From DAHUXT01 sp036378295 (lineage in GTDB: Bacteria; Chloroflexota; Ktedonobacteria; Ktedonobacterales; JADMIN01), in contig DASUWS010000080.1 in NCBI GenBank assembly GCA_036378295.1, forward strand, positions 1 to 18,272: a stretch of 18,272 nucleotides of DNA, read 5' to 3'. Below the pieces are notes generated by a model. The model was not told the DNA's origin. It did no database searches and was given only the letters and a program-made list of their open reading frames with translations. Both the position numbers and the translations under genes were made by a program. Each line of letters opens with the position of its first letter. Positions within the stretch are counted from its first letter, which is position 1. Below, in pieces: positions 1 through 6,312 of this stretch.

Positions 1-548
1 GCGCCGCCCAACTCGGCACTATAGCCGTTCTCTTCGGGACGCAGTGGCCGGTCGCAGTTGACACAGTGGTGCAGGTTGGGACGGAAGCCCAGGTCTGTCA
101 GCAGGTGCAGCTCGAAATAGCGGAGCGCCAGCCAGCTTCGCGCCGTCTCATGCGTGCGGGCGTCGTCGTTGAGCTGGCGAAGCATCTCCAAAAAGAGCTT
201 GTAGAGGTGCGGATGGGGATCGGCATCTTCGAGGAAGCGATCTACCAGCTCGGCCAGGTACCATGCCGCCGTGGCGTGCCAGACCTCGTCGCGCAGTGCG
301 TCCAGCCGTTCTCGCGCCTCGGCCTGGGTGACGATGTCAAGGTCGCGTCCGCTCGCCAGCAAGAGCTGCGTGCGGGTGAATGGCTCCAGGTGCCCGGCAA
401 GGCGGCTGGTCGTCCGGCGGACGCCCTTGGCAATCGCGCGTACTTTGCCGTAGGTGGGCGTGAAGAGCGTGAGAATGCGATCCGCCTCGCCGAAATCGGT
501 GCGACGGAGGGTGAGCGCCTCGGTTGAATAGACATGCGGATGTGCCAT
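1..548 (-). CDS. recO: DNA repair protein RecO, N-terminal part (cut by left edge)
   Basis: RecO loads RecA onto SSB-coated DNA in the RecFOR recombination-repair pathway. The reverse strand reads from an ATG at 548 to the window edge without a stop, giving 182 residues. The N-terminus is the RecO OB-fold: YSTEALTLRRTDFGEADRI, then LFTPTYGKVRAIAKGVRR (about residues 15-50), then HLEPFT and LASGRDLDIVTQAE. The middle is the helical region with HLYKLFLEML. Near the edge is CVNC, the first half of the RecO zinc finger, followed by RPL. The second Cys pair would lie outside the window. Family length is about 240-270 residues, so 60-90 residues are missing. The region upstream has an isolated TATACT (629-624, reverse strand) without a good -35. 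Identification is secure; only the C-terminus is unseen. Confidence 0.93.
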   Translation of the reverse strand, partial: MAHPHVYSTEALTLRRTDFGEADRILTLFTPTYGKVRAIAKGVRRTTSRLAGHLEPFTRTQLLLASGRDLDIVTQAEARERLDALRDEVWHATAAWYLAELVDRFLEDADPHPHLYKLFLEMLRQLNDDARTHETARSWLALRYFELHLLTDLGFRPNLHHCVNCDRPLRPEENGYSAELGG

Positions 549-704
549 GCGCCGCCTTCTGTTTCAGCCATCGTTCGTGCTGGTATATGGATGGGCCGGG
601 TGAGTGGCTGGCTGATCTCTGATAGTATACGACTTCTCCTTCTTTCCCGGTGTGTCCCGAATGGAAGGCGTAGATGTTTGCGACTGGCGGATGGAGCATA
701 GCGC

Positions 705-734
705 TTGCCAGAAGGGGTGTGTGTCGGATACAAT
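705..734 (+). promoter_or_regulatory. Promoter of the tRNA-Leu gene
   Basis: TTGCCA (705-710) is followed after 18 bases by TACAAT (729-734). This is a good sigma-70-type pair, 5/6 matches at each box. The predicted start is near 741, about 40 bases before the mature tRNA 5' end. Confidence 0.6.
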
Positions 735-781
735 GCGGAGGCGAACGGTACGCCATGTCGAGGTGACAGGCGTACCGGCTG

Positions 782-865
782 GCCGGTGTGGCGGAACGGT
801 ATACGCGACAGTCTCAAAAACTGTTGCCCTTCACGGGCTTGTGGGTTCGAATCCCACCACCGGCA
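782..865 (+). tRNA. tRNA-Leu (anticodon CAA)
   Basis: This is a complete cloverleaf of 84 bases. The acceptor stem pairs GCCGGTG (782-788) with CACCGGC (858-864), with discriminator A865. The anticodon stem pairs ACAGT (808-812) with ACTGT (820-824) around the loop CTCAAAA, which puts the anticodon CAA at 815-817 (reads UUG). The long variable arm has a GCCC/GGGC stem (826-829 with 835-838), as expected for a class II tRNA. The T arm is GTGGG-TTCGAAT-CCCAC (841-857). CCA is not encoded; the next bases are CCC. A clear promoter lies upstream. Open reading frames across this stretch on either strand are shadows of the RNA gene. Confidence 0.96.
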
Positions 866-913
866 CCCCTTCAACCCCCTTGACTTCGGCGTTACAGAGT
901 TCCATGTCCCCTG

Positions 914-1297
914 TTACCGCCCATATGAAATGAACTCCATCAGGGATCCATCTGGATCACGAAAGTAAACACTCGTCCCATGCCCACGTGAGCCAAATCG
1001 CTCAACCGGGCCAAGCTCGACTTCAATATTGTGCTGCTTAAGATGGACAATGGCCTCTTCGATTGGTCCAGTCCAGATAAAGCACAAATCACTACCGCCC
1101 GGCATGACTGGAAGTTTTGCCTCTGGCGTGGCATCTACATTCGGACCATGACAGTTGAGCTGTGTTTCGCCAAAGCGATAGGACCAGCCTGAGCCGACTT
1201 GTATCAATTCGGCTCCCAGCACGTCCTGGTAAAAGCGATTTGAGCGCTCCCAGTTAGATACGTGAATAACGCAATGATCGAGCTTGATGGTGTGCAT
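914..1297 (-). CDS. VOC-family (glyoxalase/bleomycin-resistance fold) protein
   Basis: This is a 127-residue single-domain vicinal-oxygen-chelate protein with two beta-alpha-beta-beta-beta modules. The first starts IKLDHCVIHVSNWERSNRFY, with H8 as the likely first metal ligand. The second runs from about residue 69 and ends YFRDPDGSLMEF, with E121 as the canonical last ligand. The middle of the second module is SDLCFIW, where many glyoxalases have His; here it is D70. VOC members include lyases, dioxygenases and drug-binding or thiol-transfer resistance proteins, and the substrate cannot be told from sequence. The start ATG is preceded by GGGAGAGGA at a suitable distance. Base composition is lower in GC than the rest of the window (1021-1080 is 26/60 GC), which suggests later acquisition. 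The family call is firm; the function is unknown. Confidence 0.85.
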   Translation of the reverse strand: MHTIKLDHCVIHVSNWERSNRFYQDVLGAELIQVGSGWSYRFGETQLNCHGPNVDATPEAKLPVMPGGSDLCFIWTGPIEEAIVHLKQHNIEVELGPVERFGSRGHGTSVYFRDPDGSLMEFISYGR

Positions 1298-1649
1298 GGA
1301 ATCTGTTCCTCTCCCGACGATACTGACTCTTTCACAGATCTCAACGCTTCAACAGATTTATTCGGTTGAGTGATACGCCACTTGCTCCTGCTCGACGATC
1401 ATCTTGTGAACATTTCACGGTATATTCAGCCAAGCCGCCTAACGATACACCCAACACCAATTCGCCGCCAGCAAGCTCACCTCTTCAATTGCAAACGCCT
1501 ATCTATCCATTTGGCACAGAGCAAAGTATCGCGGCCAGCAGTATTCTACGGGAGCAACCGTCATACAAACGTAGCGATCTCTCGAAATGGCCGCGTGAGA
1601 CCGAACGAGCCAGGACAGACAACAACGGCTGGAGGCAATGAGAATATGG
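1298..1649. other. Gene-free, lower-GC intergenic stretch
   Basis: About 350 bases between the VOC gene and the PadR gene. Reading frames here are short, lack a good ribosome site and resemble no family I recognise. The reverse strand has one 47-codon open stretch without an ATG. A CTCAAC/GTTGAG inverted repeat (1340-1345 with 1365-1370) is present, but its loop is 19 bases and it lacks a T run. No clear terminator or promoter was seen. It may hold a decayed gene, but I cannot show that. Confidence 0.4.
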
Positions 1650-2240
1650 TCAATACCTATCCACCTCATCCACGTGCTCCGCAAGCTCGCGCTCGATGGT
1701 CTCGATCATCCAGCGACACCACGAGACGTAGCCGCGCTCGTACTCGATGCCCCGGCGCAGCATCGCATAGGAGATGAAACGCGGTGAGCTCATGCGCTGT
1801 AGCTCGCCTCCCGCTTCCGCGTTCCGTTCGATGGTCGCGCTGATTTCTTCGTAGCGCGCCAGGCGTTCCGCGTGTTGGCTTGCGTAGGTGCGGATAAGAT
1901 TGATCGCCTGTCGCGGATCGGCCAGCCACAACGAGTACACCTTCAGCATGAACGCATCGCGTTCCGGTGGAATGGCCATCGGCTCGACGGCCCAGGCTGC
2001 CAGCGCGGCTCGCCCGGCGTCGGTGATCGCGTACACCTTTTTGTCTGGCCGGTCGCGCTGCTCGACGACGGTATGCGTGATGTACCCCTGTTTCTCTAGT
2101 CGTGTCAATGTCGGATAAATTTGGCTGCGGCGCGCATGCCAGAAGAATCCAACTGGCTCCTCCATTTCGCGGATCAGGTCGTAGCCGGAGCCTGGCGCTC
2201 GCGCCAGCAACCCCAGCAGGGCATATGCGAGCGGTATCAT
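1650..2240 (-). CDS. PadR-family transcriptional regulator
   Basis: This is a 196-residue PadR-type repressor. The N-terminal winged helix covers about residues 1-85: AYALLGLLARAPGSGYDL, then the recognition-helix region ARRSQIYPTLTRLEKQGYI, then the wing VEQRDRPDKKVYAITDAGR. The C-terminal half (about 95-185) is helical, matching the Vir_act_alpha_C dimerisation domain that defines the longer PadR subgroup. The start ATG is preceded by GAGAGGG. PadR proteins commonly respond to phenolics, drugs or other small molecules. They often repress their own gene and a neighbour. Here the gene is divergent from the WD40 lipoprotein, with an inverted repeat in the shared spacer, so that gene is the obvious candidate target. 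The ligand is unknown. Confidence 0.92.
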   Translation of the reverse strand: MIPLAYALLGLLARAPGSGYDLIREMEEPVGFFWHARRSQIYPTLTRLEKQGYITHTVVEQRDRPDKKVYAITDAGRAALAAWAVEPMAIPPERDAFMLKVYSLWLADPRQAINLIRTYASQHAERLARYEEISATIERNAEAGGELQRMSSPRFISYAMLRRGIEYERGYVSWCRWMIETIERELAEHVDEVDRY

Positions 2241-2284
2241 AGGCCCTCTCTTCTCTGTGACTCAATTGACGAGGCACCCCACGG

Positions 2285-2312
2285 ATGCTATGCTCAAACA
2301 CGGCTATATCAA
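2285..2312 (-). promoter_or_regulatory. Predicted promoter of the PadR gene
   Basis: On the reverse strand TTGATA (2312-2307) is followed after 16 bases by TAGCAT (2290-2285). The -35 lies inside the left arm of the neighbouring inverted repeat, which would suit autoregulation. The -10 is only 4/6, so this is moderate evidence. Confidence 0.4.
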
Positions 2313-2339
2313 TGTTGACATATGGCAATCGTGATATAG
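2304..2339. promoter_or_regulatory. Inverted repeat, candidate PadR operator
   Basis: CTATATCA (2304-2311) and TGATATAG (2332-2339) form a perfect 8+8 bp dyad with a 20-base spacer. Inside it lies ATGT-TG-ACAT (2312-2321). ATGT/ACAT half-sites are typical of PadR-family operators, though usually with a longer spacer. The dyad sits between the divergent PadR and WD40 genes and covers the predicted PadR -35 and a TTGACA on the forward strand (2315-2320). That it is an operator is inference. Confidence 0.5.
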
Positions 2340-2357
2340 GGCACGGAGTGATTACTT

Positions 2358-3515
2358 ATGATAGCAGGAATTCCAGGCCAGACGCCAGCGGGGCGAGGCG
2401 GAATGCGCGCTCCCCATCACTGCTCGCGCCGGACGTTTCTGAGAGGCTCGCTTGGGCTGATAGCGATGTGTGGGGTCGCTGGTGGCGTTGCGGGAGGGCT
2501 TGCGGGCTGCGCCTCCACCACGACATCGATTCTCGACCGCATCGGCACACCTACCGCCGCGCCAGCGCTCATCCCATCACAGCGCATTACCATAGCTAAC
2601 GCCGCTCAGATGGGTCGCCTTGCCGCATTGGACGCAAAGAATCATCGCGTGCGCGGTGTGACGTGGTCGCCGGATGGTCGTCTCGTGGTATCGGGGGCCA
2701 ATCCGGAGGTTGCCCTCTGGGATGCCGCGACTGGCAAGCGGCTCACCACGCTCAATGGCCACACCTCTCAAGTCTACAGCCTGGCGTGGTCCCCTGCGAA
2801 CAATCTGCTGGCATCCGCCGATGGCGATGGCACGGTGCGCATCTGGGATACGAAGCAGGGCCGCTCGGTCCAGAAGCTGCAGGGCGGCCCGCTGCTGTTC
2901 AGCGTCACCTGGTCGCCTGATGGCCGCCAGATTGCTGCGGGAACCTCCGACGGAAGCGTGCTACTCTGGAATGCCGAGAATGGCAAACAGCTTGCTGGCT
3001 GGGATGGTCCGGAGCACCACAGCCACGGCGGCGGGTATCCGTTCGCTGTCTGGGGCATCTCCTGGTCGCCTGATGGCCGCCAGATCGTTTCCACGCGCTA
3101 TGATGATCTGGTGCTGGTGTGGGATGTGGCGACTGGCAGAAGCCGTGTCATCCCAAAGACAGACTTCCAGCCGAATACGGTCGCCTGGTCGCCAGATGGC
3201 CGCCAGTTTGCCGTGACGGACGACCAGGGCAAAGTCGTCCTGTGGGACGGCGCAACCGCGACACGTGGGGCAAGCTTCGAGCGCCACGACGACGCAGGCT
3301 GGTCGTATGGGTTGACCTGGTCGCCAGACGGCAGCATGGTGGCGTCGTCGCGCCAATCGGGCATCGTGCAGGTATGGGATGCGCGAAGCGGCAAAGAGCT
3401 GGCCCTGCTCGAAGGACACCTCAACGCGGTCTGGGGGCTGGCGTGGTCGCCCGATGGGATGCGCCTGGCCTCTGCCAGTGACGATGGTAGCGTATTCCTC
3501 TGGGGCGTGCGTTAG
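2358..3515 (+). CDS. Tat-exported WD40 beta-propeller lipoprotein
   Basis: This is a 385-residue secreted protein. The N-terminus has a twin-arginine signal (SRRTFLRG, R24-R25), a hydrophobic stretch and a lipobox ending LAGC (C51), so the mature protein should be lipid-anchored on the outer face of the membrane. Seven WD40 repeats fill residues from about 95 to the end. Each has WSPDGR (or WSPANN) and a closing LWD/IWD/VWD/LWN/LWG, so one complete seven-bladed propeller is expected. Such propellers are interaction platforms, not enzymes. Blades 3 and 4 share an identical 25-base stretch (2908-2932 and 3061-3085), and blade 5 differs from it by only a few bases (from 3184). The ATG at 2358 has CGGAG nine bases upstream. 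The partner is unknown; the divergent PadR is the likely regulator. Confidence 0.9.
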   Translation: MIAGIPGQTPAGRGGMRAPHHCSRRTFLRGSLGLIAMCGVAGGVAGGLAGCASTTTSILDRIGTPTAAPALIPSQRITIANAAQMGRLAALDAKNHRVRGVTWSPDGRLVVSGANPEVALWDAATGKRLTTLNGHTSQVYSLAWSPANNLLASADGDGTVRIWDTKQGRSVQKLQGGPLLFSVTWSPDGRQIAAGTSDGSVLLWNAENGKQLAGWDGPEHHSHGGGYPFAVWGISWSPDGRQIVSTRYDDLVLVWDVATGRSRVIPKTDFQPNTVAWSPDGRQFAVTDDQGKVVLWDGATATRGASFERHDDAGWSYGLTWSPDGSMVASSRQSGIVQVWDARSGKELALLEGHLNAVWGLAWSPDGMRLASASDDGSVFLWGVR

Positions 3516-3579
3516 CGATCCTGGGTGCGTGCGGCGGATGTCCTGGTGTTGTGACCGAAGGCAAGCGCGCGCTGGCATA

Positions 3580-3628
3580 GACAAAGGGGATTGTCCCGCC
3601 AAGGATAGGCTGAACAATCCCCTTTGTC
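3580..3628. terminator. Long hairpin between convergent genes, probable bidirectional terminator
   Basis: A perfect 15-bp inverted repeat pairs 3580-3594 with 3614-3628, around a 19-base loop that itself contains GCC/GGC. It lies between the WD40 stop (3515) and the stop of the convergent MFS gene (3645). The stem carries CCCCTTT but no long T tract follows it on either side. A bidirectional terminator is the simplest reading; a copy of a dispersed palindromic element is the alternative. Confidence 0.6.
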
Positions 3629-3644
3629 GTGCTTGTTTCGCTTG

Positions 3645-5492
3645 TTAGTCGGCTGGCTCCAGAATCGTTGAGGATGCCAGCGTTTCCCCCGCGGCGACCG
3701 CGCCCTCAGCCACGGTATCGGGCACATTGTCCACACCGTGTATGTAGCGCTTGCCACGGAAGTACGAGGCGACGGCGGCAACGATACACATGCCCGCCGC
3801 GATGTAGAAGACGGCGTGCAGGCCAACCATGAACGGCGAGGCGATCAGGTTGGGGAAGAACTCTTTGCTCAGCAGCGTCGCCTGGTTTGCCGCGGGCAAC
3901 TGGTGCAGCGCCGCGGGCGGCAGAAGCGTGCCCATCGGGTTGTAGCCGAGGAAGGCGGCGAACAGCGCGGAGGTCGGCGGCAGGTGTGAGATGCCTGTGG
4001 CGAGCGGCGCCGGAAGGCCAGCGCCTGAGAGGCCGCTATAGAGCGAGGTGGGCAGCGCCGAGGCGAGGCCCGCCGTCACGATGCTGAAGAAGACGCCGAT
4101 GCTCAGGAGCGACGCCGCGTTCTGGAAGGTCGCCCGCATGCCCGACGCCACGCCGCGATGTTCCGGCGGAACACTGTTCATGATCGCGGTCGTGTTTGGC
4201 GCGGCGAACATGCCCTGGCCAATGCCGAGCAGGAGCAGCAGCGGCGCGAAGACCCCATATGAGAAGTCCGCCGGAAGCAGTGTCAACCCAACGAAGCCGA
4301 ATGCCATGAGCACCATGCCCGCCGTCGAGAAGAATCGCGAGCCGAAGCGATCCGAGAGCAGGCCGCTAATCGGTCCCATAGCCATGAAACCAGCCATCAG
4401 CGGGATCATGTAGATGCCTGCCCAGAGGGGCGTTTCCTCGAAGCTGTAGCCATGGAGTGGCAGCCAGATGCCCTGGAGCCAGATAACGATCATGAACTGC
4501 AAGCCGCCCTGCGCCAGCGAGGCGAGAAAGACGCTGATGTTGCCGAACGAGAACATGCGGATGCGGAAGAGATCGAGGCGGAACATCGGGTGATCGCTGC
4601 GCAGCTCGATTCCGACGAAGATTGCGAGCAGCACGATGCCGATGAGAATCGCCCCAATCACGAACGGATTGCCCCAGCCCATCGGCGAATCGCCGTATGG
4701 CTCGATACCGTAGGTGATGCCGATCAGCAGGATCGTCAGCCCGACCGCGAAGGTCAGGTTGCCAGGCCAGTCAATGCGTTGCCCGCTACGGACCGTTGCT
4801 GTCTCGCGCAGCTTGAGATAGGCCCAGATCGTGCCGAAGATGCCGACTGGCACACTGACCAGGAAGACCATGCGCCAATTGATGGCAGCCAGAATGCCGC
4901 CCAGAATCAGCCCCGCCAGCGAGCCGACGATCGCCGCGACCTGGTTGATGCCCATGGCCATGCCGCGCTGGTGCGAGGGGAAAGCGTCGGTCAGGATGGC
5001 GGTGCTGTTGGCGAAGAGAAAGCCGCCGCCCACGCCCTGAATCAGGCGGAAGATCACCATCTCCAGCGCGCCTCTGTCGCCCTGGCTGGGCGTCAGAAAG
5101 AGTAAAATGCTGCCGAGCGTAAAGATCGCAAAGCCGAGATTGTAGAGCTTGACGCGCCCAAAGATATCTGAGATGCGCCCGAACGTGACGAGCAGGGTGG
5201 CCGTCACGACCATGTAGCCGAGCAGCATCCAGAGAAAATAGTTCGTCTCTCCCGGCGCGAGGGGATTGATGCCAATGCCGGTGAAAATCGCAGGCATGGC
5301 GATCAAGATAATGCTGGCGTTGATCGTCGCCATCAGCACGCCCAGGGTCGTGTTCGACAAGGCGATCCACTTGTAGTGGCCGTCCTGGCGTGGCGGCTCA
5401 TGGCGCGTTGCCCCTGCGCCCGCTGGAGCAGCCACCTGTGCCTCCCGTTCCTCCTGTGCCCCGTTATTCCTCGGTACCCGTTCAAATGTCAT
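3645..5492 (-). CDS. MFS drug/solute exporter, DHA2 (14-TMS, EmrB/QacA-like) family
   Basis: This is a 615-residue integral membrane transporter expected to use the proton gradient for efflux. A hydrophilic N-terminal tail of about 40 residues precedes the first helix (TTLGVLMATINASIILIAMP), which carries the N-A-S-I version of the DHA2 motif D1. Motif A is GRISDIFGRVKLY after helix 2. A motif-C-like GSLAGLILGG follows FPSHQRGMAMGINQ. Length and hydrophobic segments fit 14 helices. A long extracytoplasmic loop (about residues 480-550) lies before the last helix, as in QacA relatives. The substrate cannot be predicted. The ATG at 5492 lacks a strong ribosome site directly upstream. The promoter region is rich in dyads, suggesting control by an unlinked or distant repressor. 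Confidence 0.92.
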   Translation of the reverse strand: MTFERVPRNNGAQEEREAQVAAPAGAGATRHEPPRQDGHYKWIALSNTTLGVLMATINASIILIAMPAIFTGIGINPLAPGETNYFLWMLLGYMVVTATLLVTFGRISDIFGRVKLYNLGFAIFTLGSILLFLTPSQGDRGALEMVIFRLIQGVGGGFLFANSTAILTDAFPSHQRGMAMGINQVAAIVGSLAGLILGGILAAINWRMVFLVSVPVGIFGTIWAYLKLRETATVRSGQRIDWPGNLTFAVGLTILLIGITYGIEPYGDSPMGWGNPFVIGAILIGIVLLAIFVGIELRSDHPMFRLDLFRIRMFSFGNISVFLASLAQGGLQFMIVIWLQGIWLPLHGYSFEETPLWAGIYMIPLMAGFMAMGPISGLLSDRFGSRFFSTAGMVLMAFGFVGLTLLPADFSYGVFAPLLLLLGIGQGMFAAPNTTAIMNSVPPEHRGVASGMRATFQNAASLLSIGVFFSIVTAGLASALPTSLYSGLSGAGLPAPLATGISHLPPTSALFAAFLGYNPMGTLLPPAALHQLPAANQATLLSKEFFPNLIASPFMVGLHAVFYIAAGMCIVAAVASYFRGKRYIHGVDNVPDTVAEGAVAAGETLASSTILEPAD

Positions 5493-5543
5493 AGAAAAGA
5501 GTGCTCACTTCCCGGTGGATATGTGCGTGGAGGACAATAATTC

Positions 5544-5578
5544 GGCGCGTCTATAGGCGTGGGGCGTATAGGCGCGCC
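5544..5578. promoter_or_regulatory. Dyad in the MFS leader, possible operator or RNA hairpin
   Basis: Bases 5544-5555 (GGCGCGTCTATA) and 5567-5578 (TATAGGCGCGCC) are inverted copies with one mismatch, separated by 11 bases. The region also contains TATAGGCG twice in direct orientation, 16 bases apart (5552 and 5568). It lies about 50-90 bases upstream of the MFS start, inside its predicted leader. It could bind a dimeric regulator or fold in RNA. Confidence 0.4.
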
Positions 5579-5594
5579 TGAGTAATGTTTCATA

Positions 5595-5606
5595 ACTGGT
5601 ACCAGT
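5595..5606. promoter_or_regulatory. Perfect 12-bp palindrome, candidate repressor operator
   Basis: ACTGGTACCAGT is a perfect palindrome that overlaps three bases of the predicted MFS -10 (TATACT, 5609-5604 reverse strand). The forward strand also has a TATAGT across its right end. This arrangement fits a repressor that blocks RNA polymerase. The protein is unknown. Confidence 0.5.
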
Positions 5607-5633
5607 ATAGTATGACGTTGCCGTTCACGTCAA
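5604..5633 (-). promoter_or_regulatory. Predicted promoter of the MFS transporter
   Basis: On the reverse strand TTGACG (5633-5628) is followed after 18 bases by TATACT (5609-5604). Both boxes are 5/6. The -35 lies in one arm of a TGACG/CGTCA inverted repeat (5613-5617 with 5628-5632), and the -10 overlaps the 12-bp palindrome. The predicted leader is about 105 bases. Confidence 0.55.
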
Positions 5634-5696
5634 TGTTTGCCGCTCGTTCCGACAGGCATGGGGCGGCCCCATTCCGCAAAACTGCTCAGGACGAGG

Positions 5697-5725
5697 TTGA
5701 CGACGTTGACCTACCCCCATATACT
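5697..5725 (+). promoter_or_regulatory. Near-consensus promoter of the small membrane protein gene
   Basis: TTGACG (5697-5702), a 17-base spacer and TATACT (5720-5725) make one of the best sigma-70-type promoters in the window. The predicted start near 5732 lies after the upstream in-frame ATG at 5585, so the short version of the downstream gene is the one transcribed. Confidence 0.65.
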
Positions 5726-5800
5726 GTCCACATCCTGGCTACGTCACTGGCCCGGACTCGGCAAGCGCATGGCTCACCGGTTCTACTCAGGAGAATGCAC

Positions 5801-5989
5801 ATGCGTCCCATCACCTACGTTCTCGCGGCCATCGGTATCCTTCTCGCGATGCTTGGTGTTGTCAATCACTACCTCCTGAATATTGCCCCCGTTGCCCATA
5901 CCAGCACGATTCTGGTTGGCCTGGGCGCGGTGGTGTTTCTTGTAGGTCTGGTGACGTCCTTCAAGGATGATCGTTCGACGGCGGAATGA
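5801..5989 (+). CDS. Small two-helix membrane protein (62 residues), function unknown
   Basis: I do not recognise this protein. From the ATG at 5801 it has an N-terminal hydrophobic segment (TYVLAAIGILLAMLGVVNHY, about residues 4-23) and a second one (TILVGLGAVVFLVGLVTSF, about 35-53). A short charged tail, KDDRSTAE, follows. Both segments are long enough to span the membrane, so a hairpin with both ends on the same side is expected. AGGAGA (5789-5794) sits six bases before the start, and a near-consensus promoter lies at 5697-5725. The frame is open back to an ATG at 5585, but that start would precede the predicted transcription start and adds a non-hydrophobic, compositionally odd 72 residues. 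A second ATG at 5795 is possible. The gene is divergent from the MFS transporter, which may or may not be meaningful. Confidence 0.72.
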   Translation: MRPITYVLAAIGILLAMLGVVNHYLLNIAPVAHTSTILVGLGAVVFLVGLVTSFKDDRSTAE

Positions 5990-6312
5990 GCTTCATCGGT
6001 TGCCGGTCTGGGTCAGCGAGGCGAATCCTCTCGTAGGGTATCACTGGGCGGGGCGCGTCGTGGTCCGCGCGATGTGGCTGCCGCGTCTCGCCGTGTTTCC
6101 CCTGGGATGCTCTCCTTGCCATGTGGCTGCGGCAGCGCTTCCTATGCACCTCGTCCTTCCTTCCGTGACTTCCTGATGCGTCTTACGCTCTGCCGGGTAT
6201 CCACTATCAGGGCATCATCTCGCGACTATCGGATATCAGGCTGTTGTGCGTATAATATCGAGCGAAGTACCCCATTCTCGTTGACAACTCACCCTCAAAG
6301 AGAGGAGGCGAT
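5990..6312 (+). other. Intergenic stretch between the small membrane protein and the DUF4388 gene
   Basis: About 320 bases with no convincing gene. A short GCGCG/CGCGC hairpin (6053-6057 with 6066-6070) and an imperfect direct repeat of ATGTGGCTGC (near 6072 and 6120) are the only structures seen. The downstream promoter box at 6251-6256 is given separately. Confidence 0.4.
6251..6256 (+). promoter_or_regulatory. Consensus -10 box of the DUF4388 gene
   Basis: TATAAT is a perfect -10 and lies 57 bases before the ATG at 6313. TG is present two bases upstream of the box. No convincing -35 is at the right distance, so the promoter may need an activator. Confidence 0.45.

Noticed and set aside
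242..874. 210-residue reverse-strand reading frame beginning MKGCRWWDSNPQ
   Set aside because: Its start is the antisense of the tRNA-Leu gene, a well-known type of false protein, and the rest lies across the recO upstream region and recO itself in the wrong frame.
652..968. Forward-strand frames through the tRNA gene (652-933 and 705-968)
   Set aside because: They are translations of the tRNA and its flanks; no ribosome site and no family features.
866..1649. Integrated element with att sites at the tRNA
   Set aside because: No integrase and no second copy of the tRNA 3' end were found; only the base composition is suggestive, so it is kept as a low-rank finding and not as a feature.
1366..1777. 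Two overlapping forward frames of 91 and 135 residues in the spacer before PadR
   Set aside because: Low-complexity, Ser/Pro/Arg-rich translations with no ribosome site, partly antisense to PadR.
2315..2340. Forward TTGACA with TATAGG as a WD40 gene promoter
   Set aside because: The spacer is only 14 bases, too short for a normal sigma-70-type promoter.
5585..5800. 72-residue N-terminal extension of the small membrane protein
   Set aside because: The promoter at 5697-5725 and the AGGAGA at 5789 both point to a start at 5801; the extension has no recognisable features.
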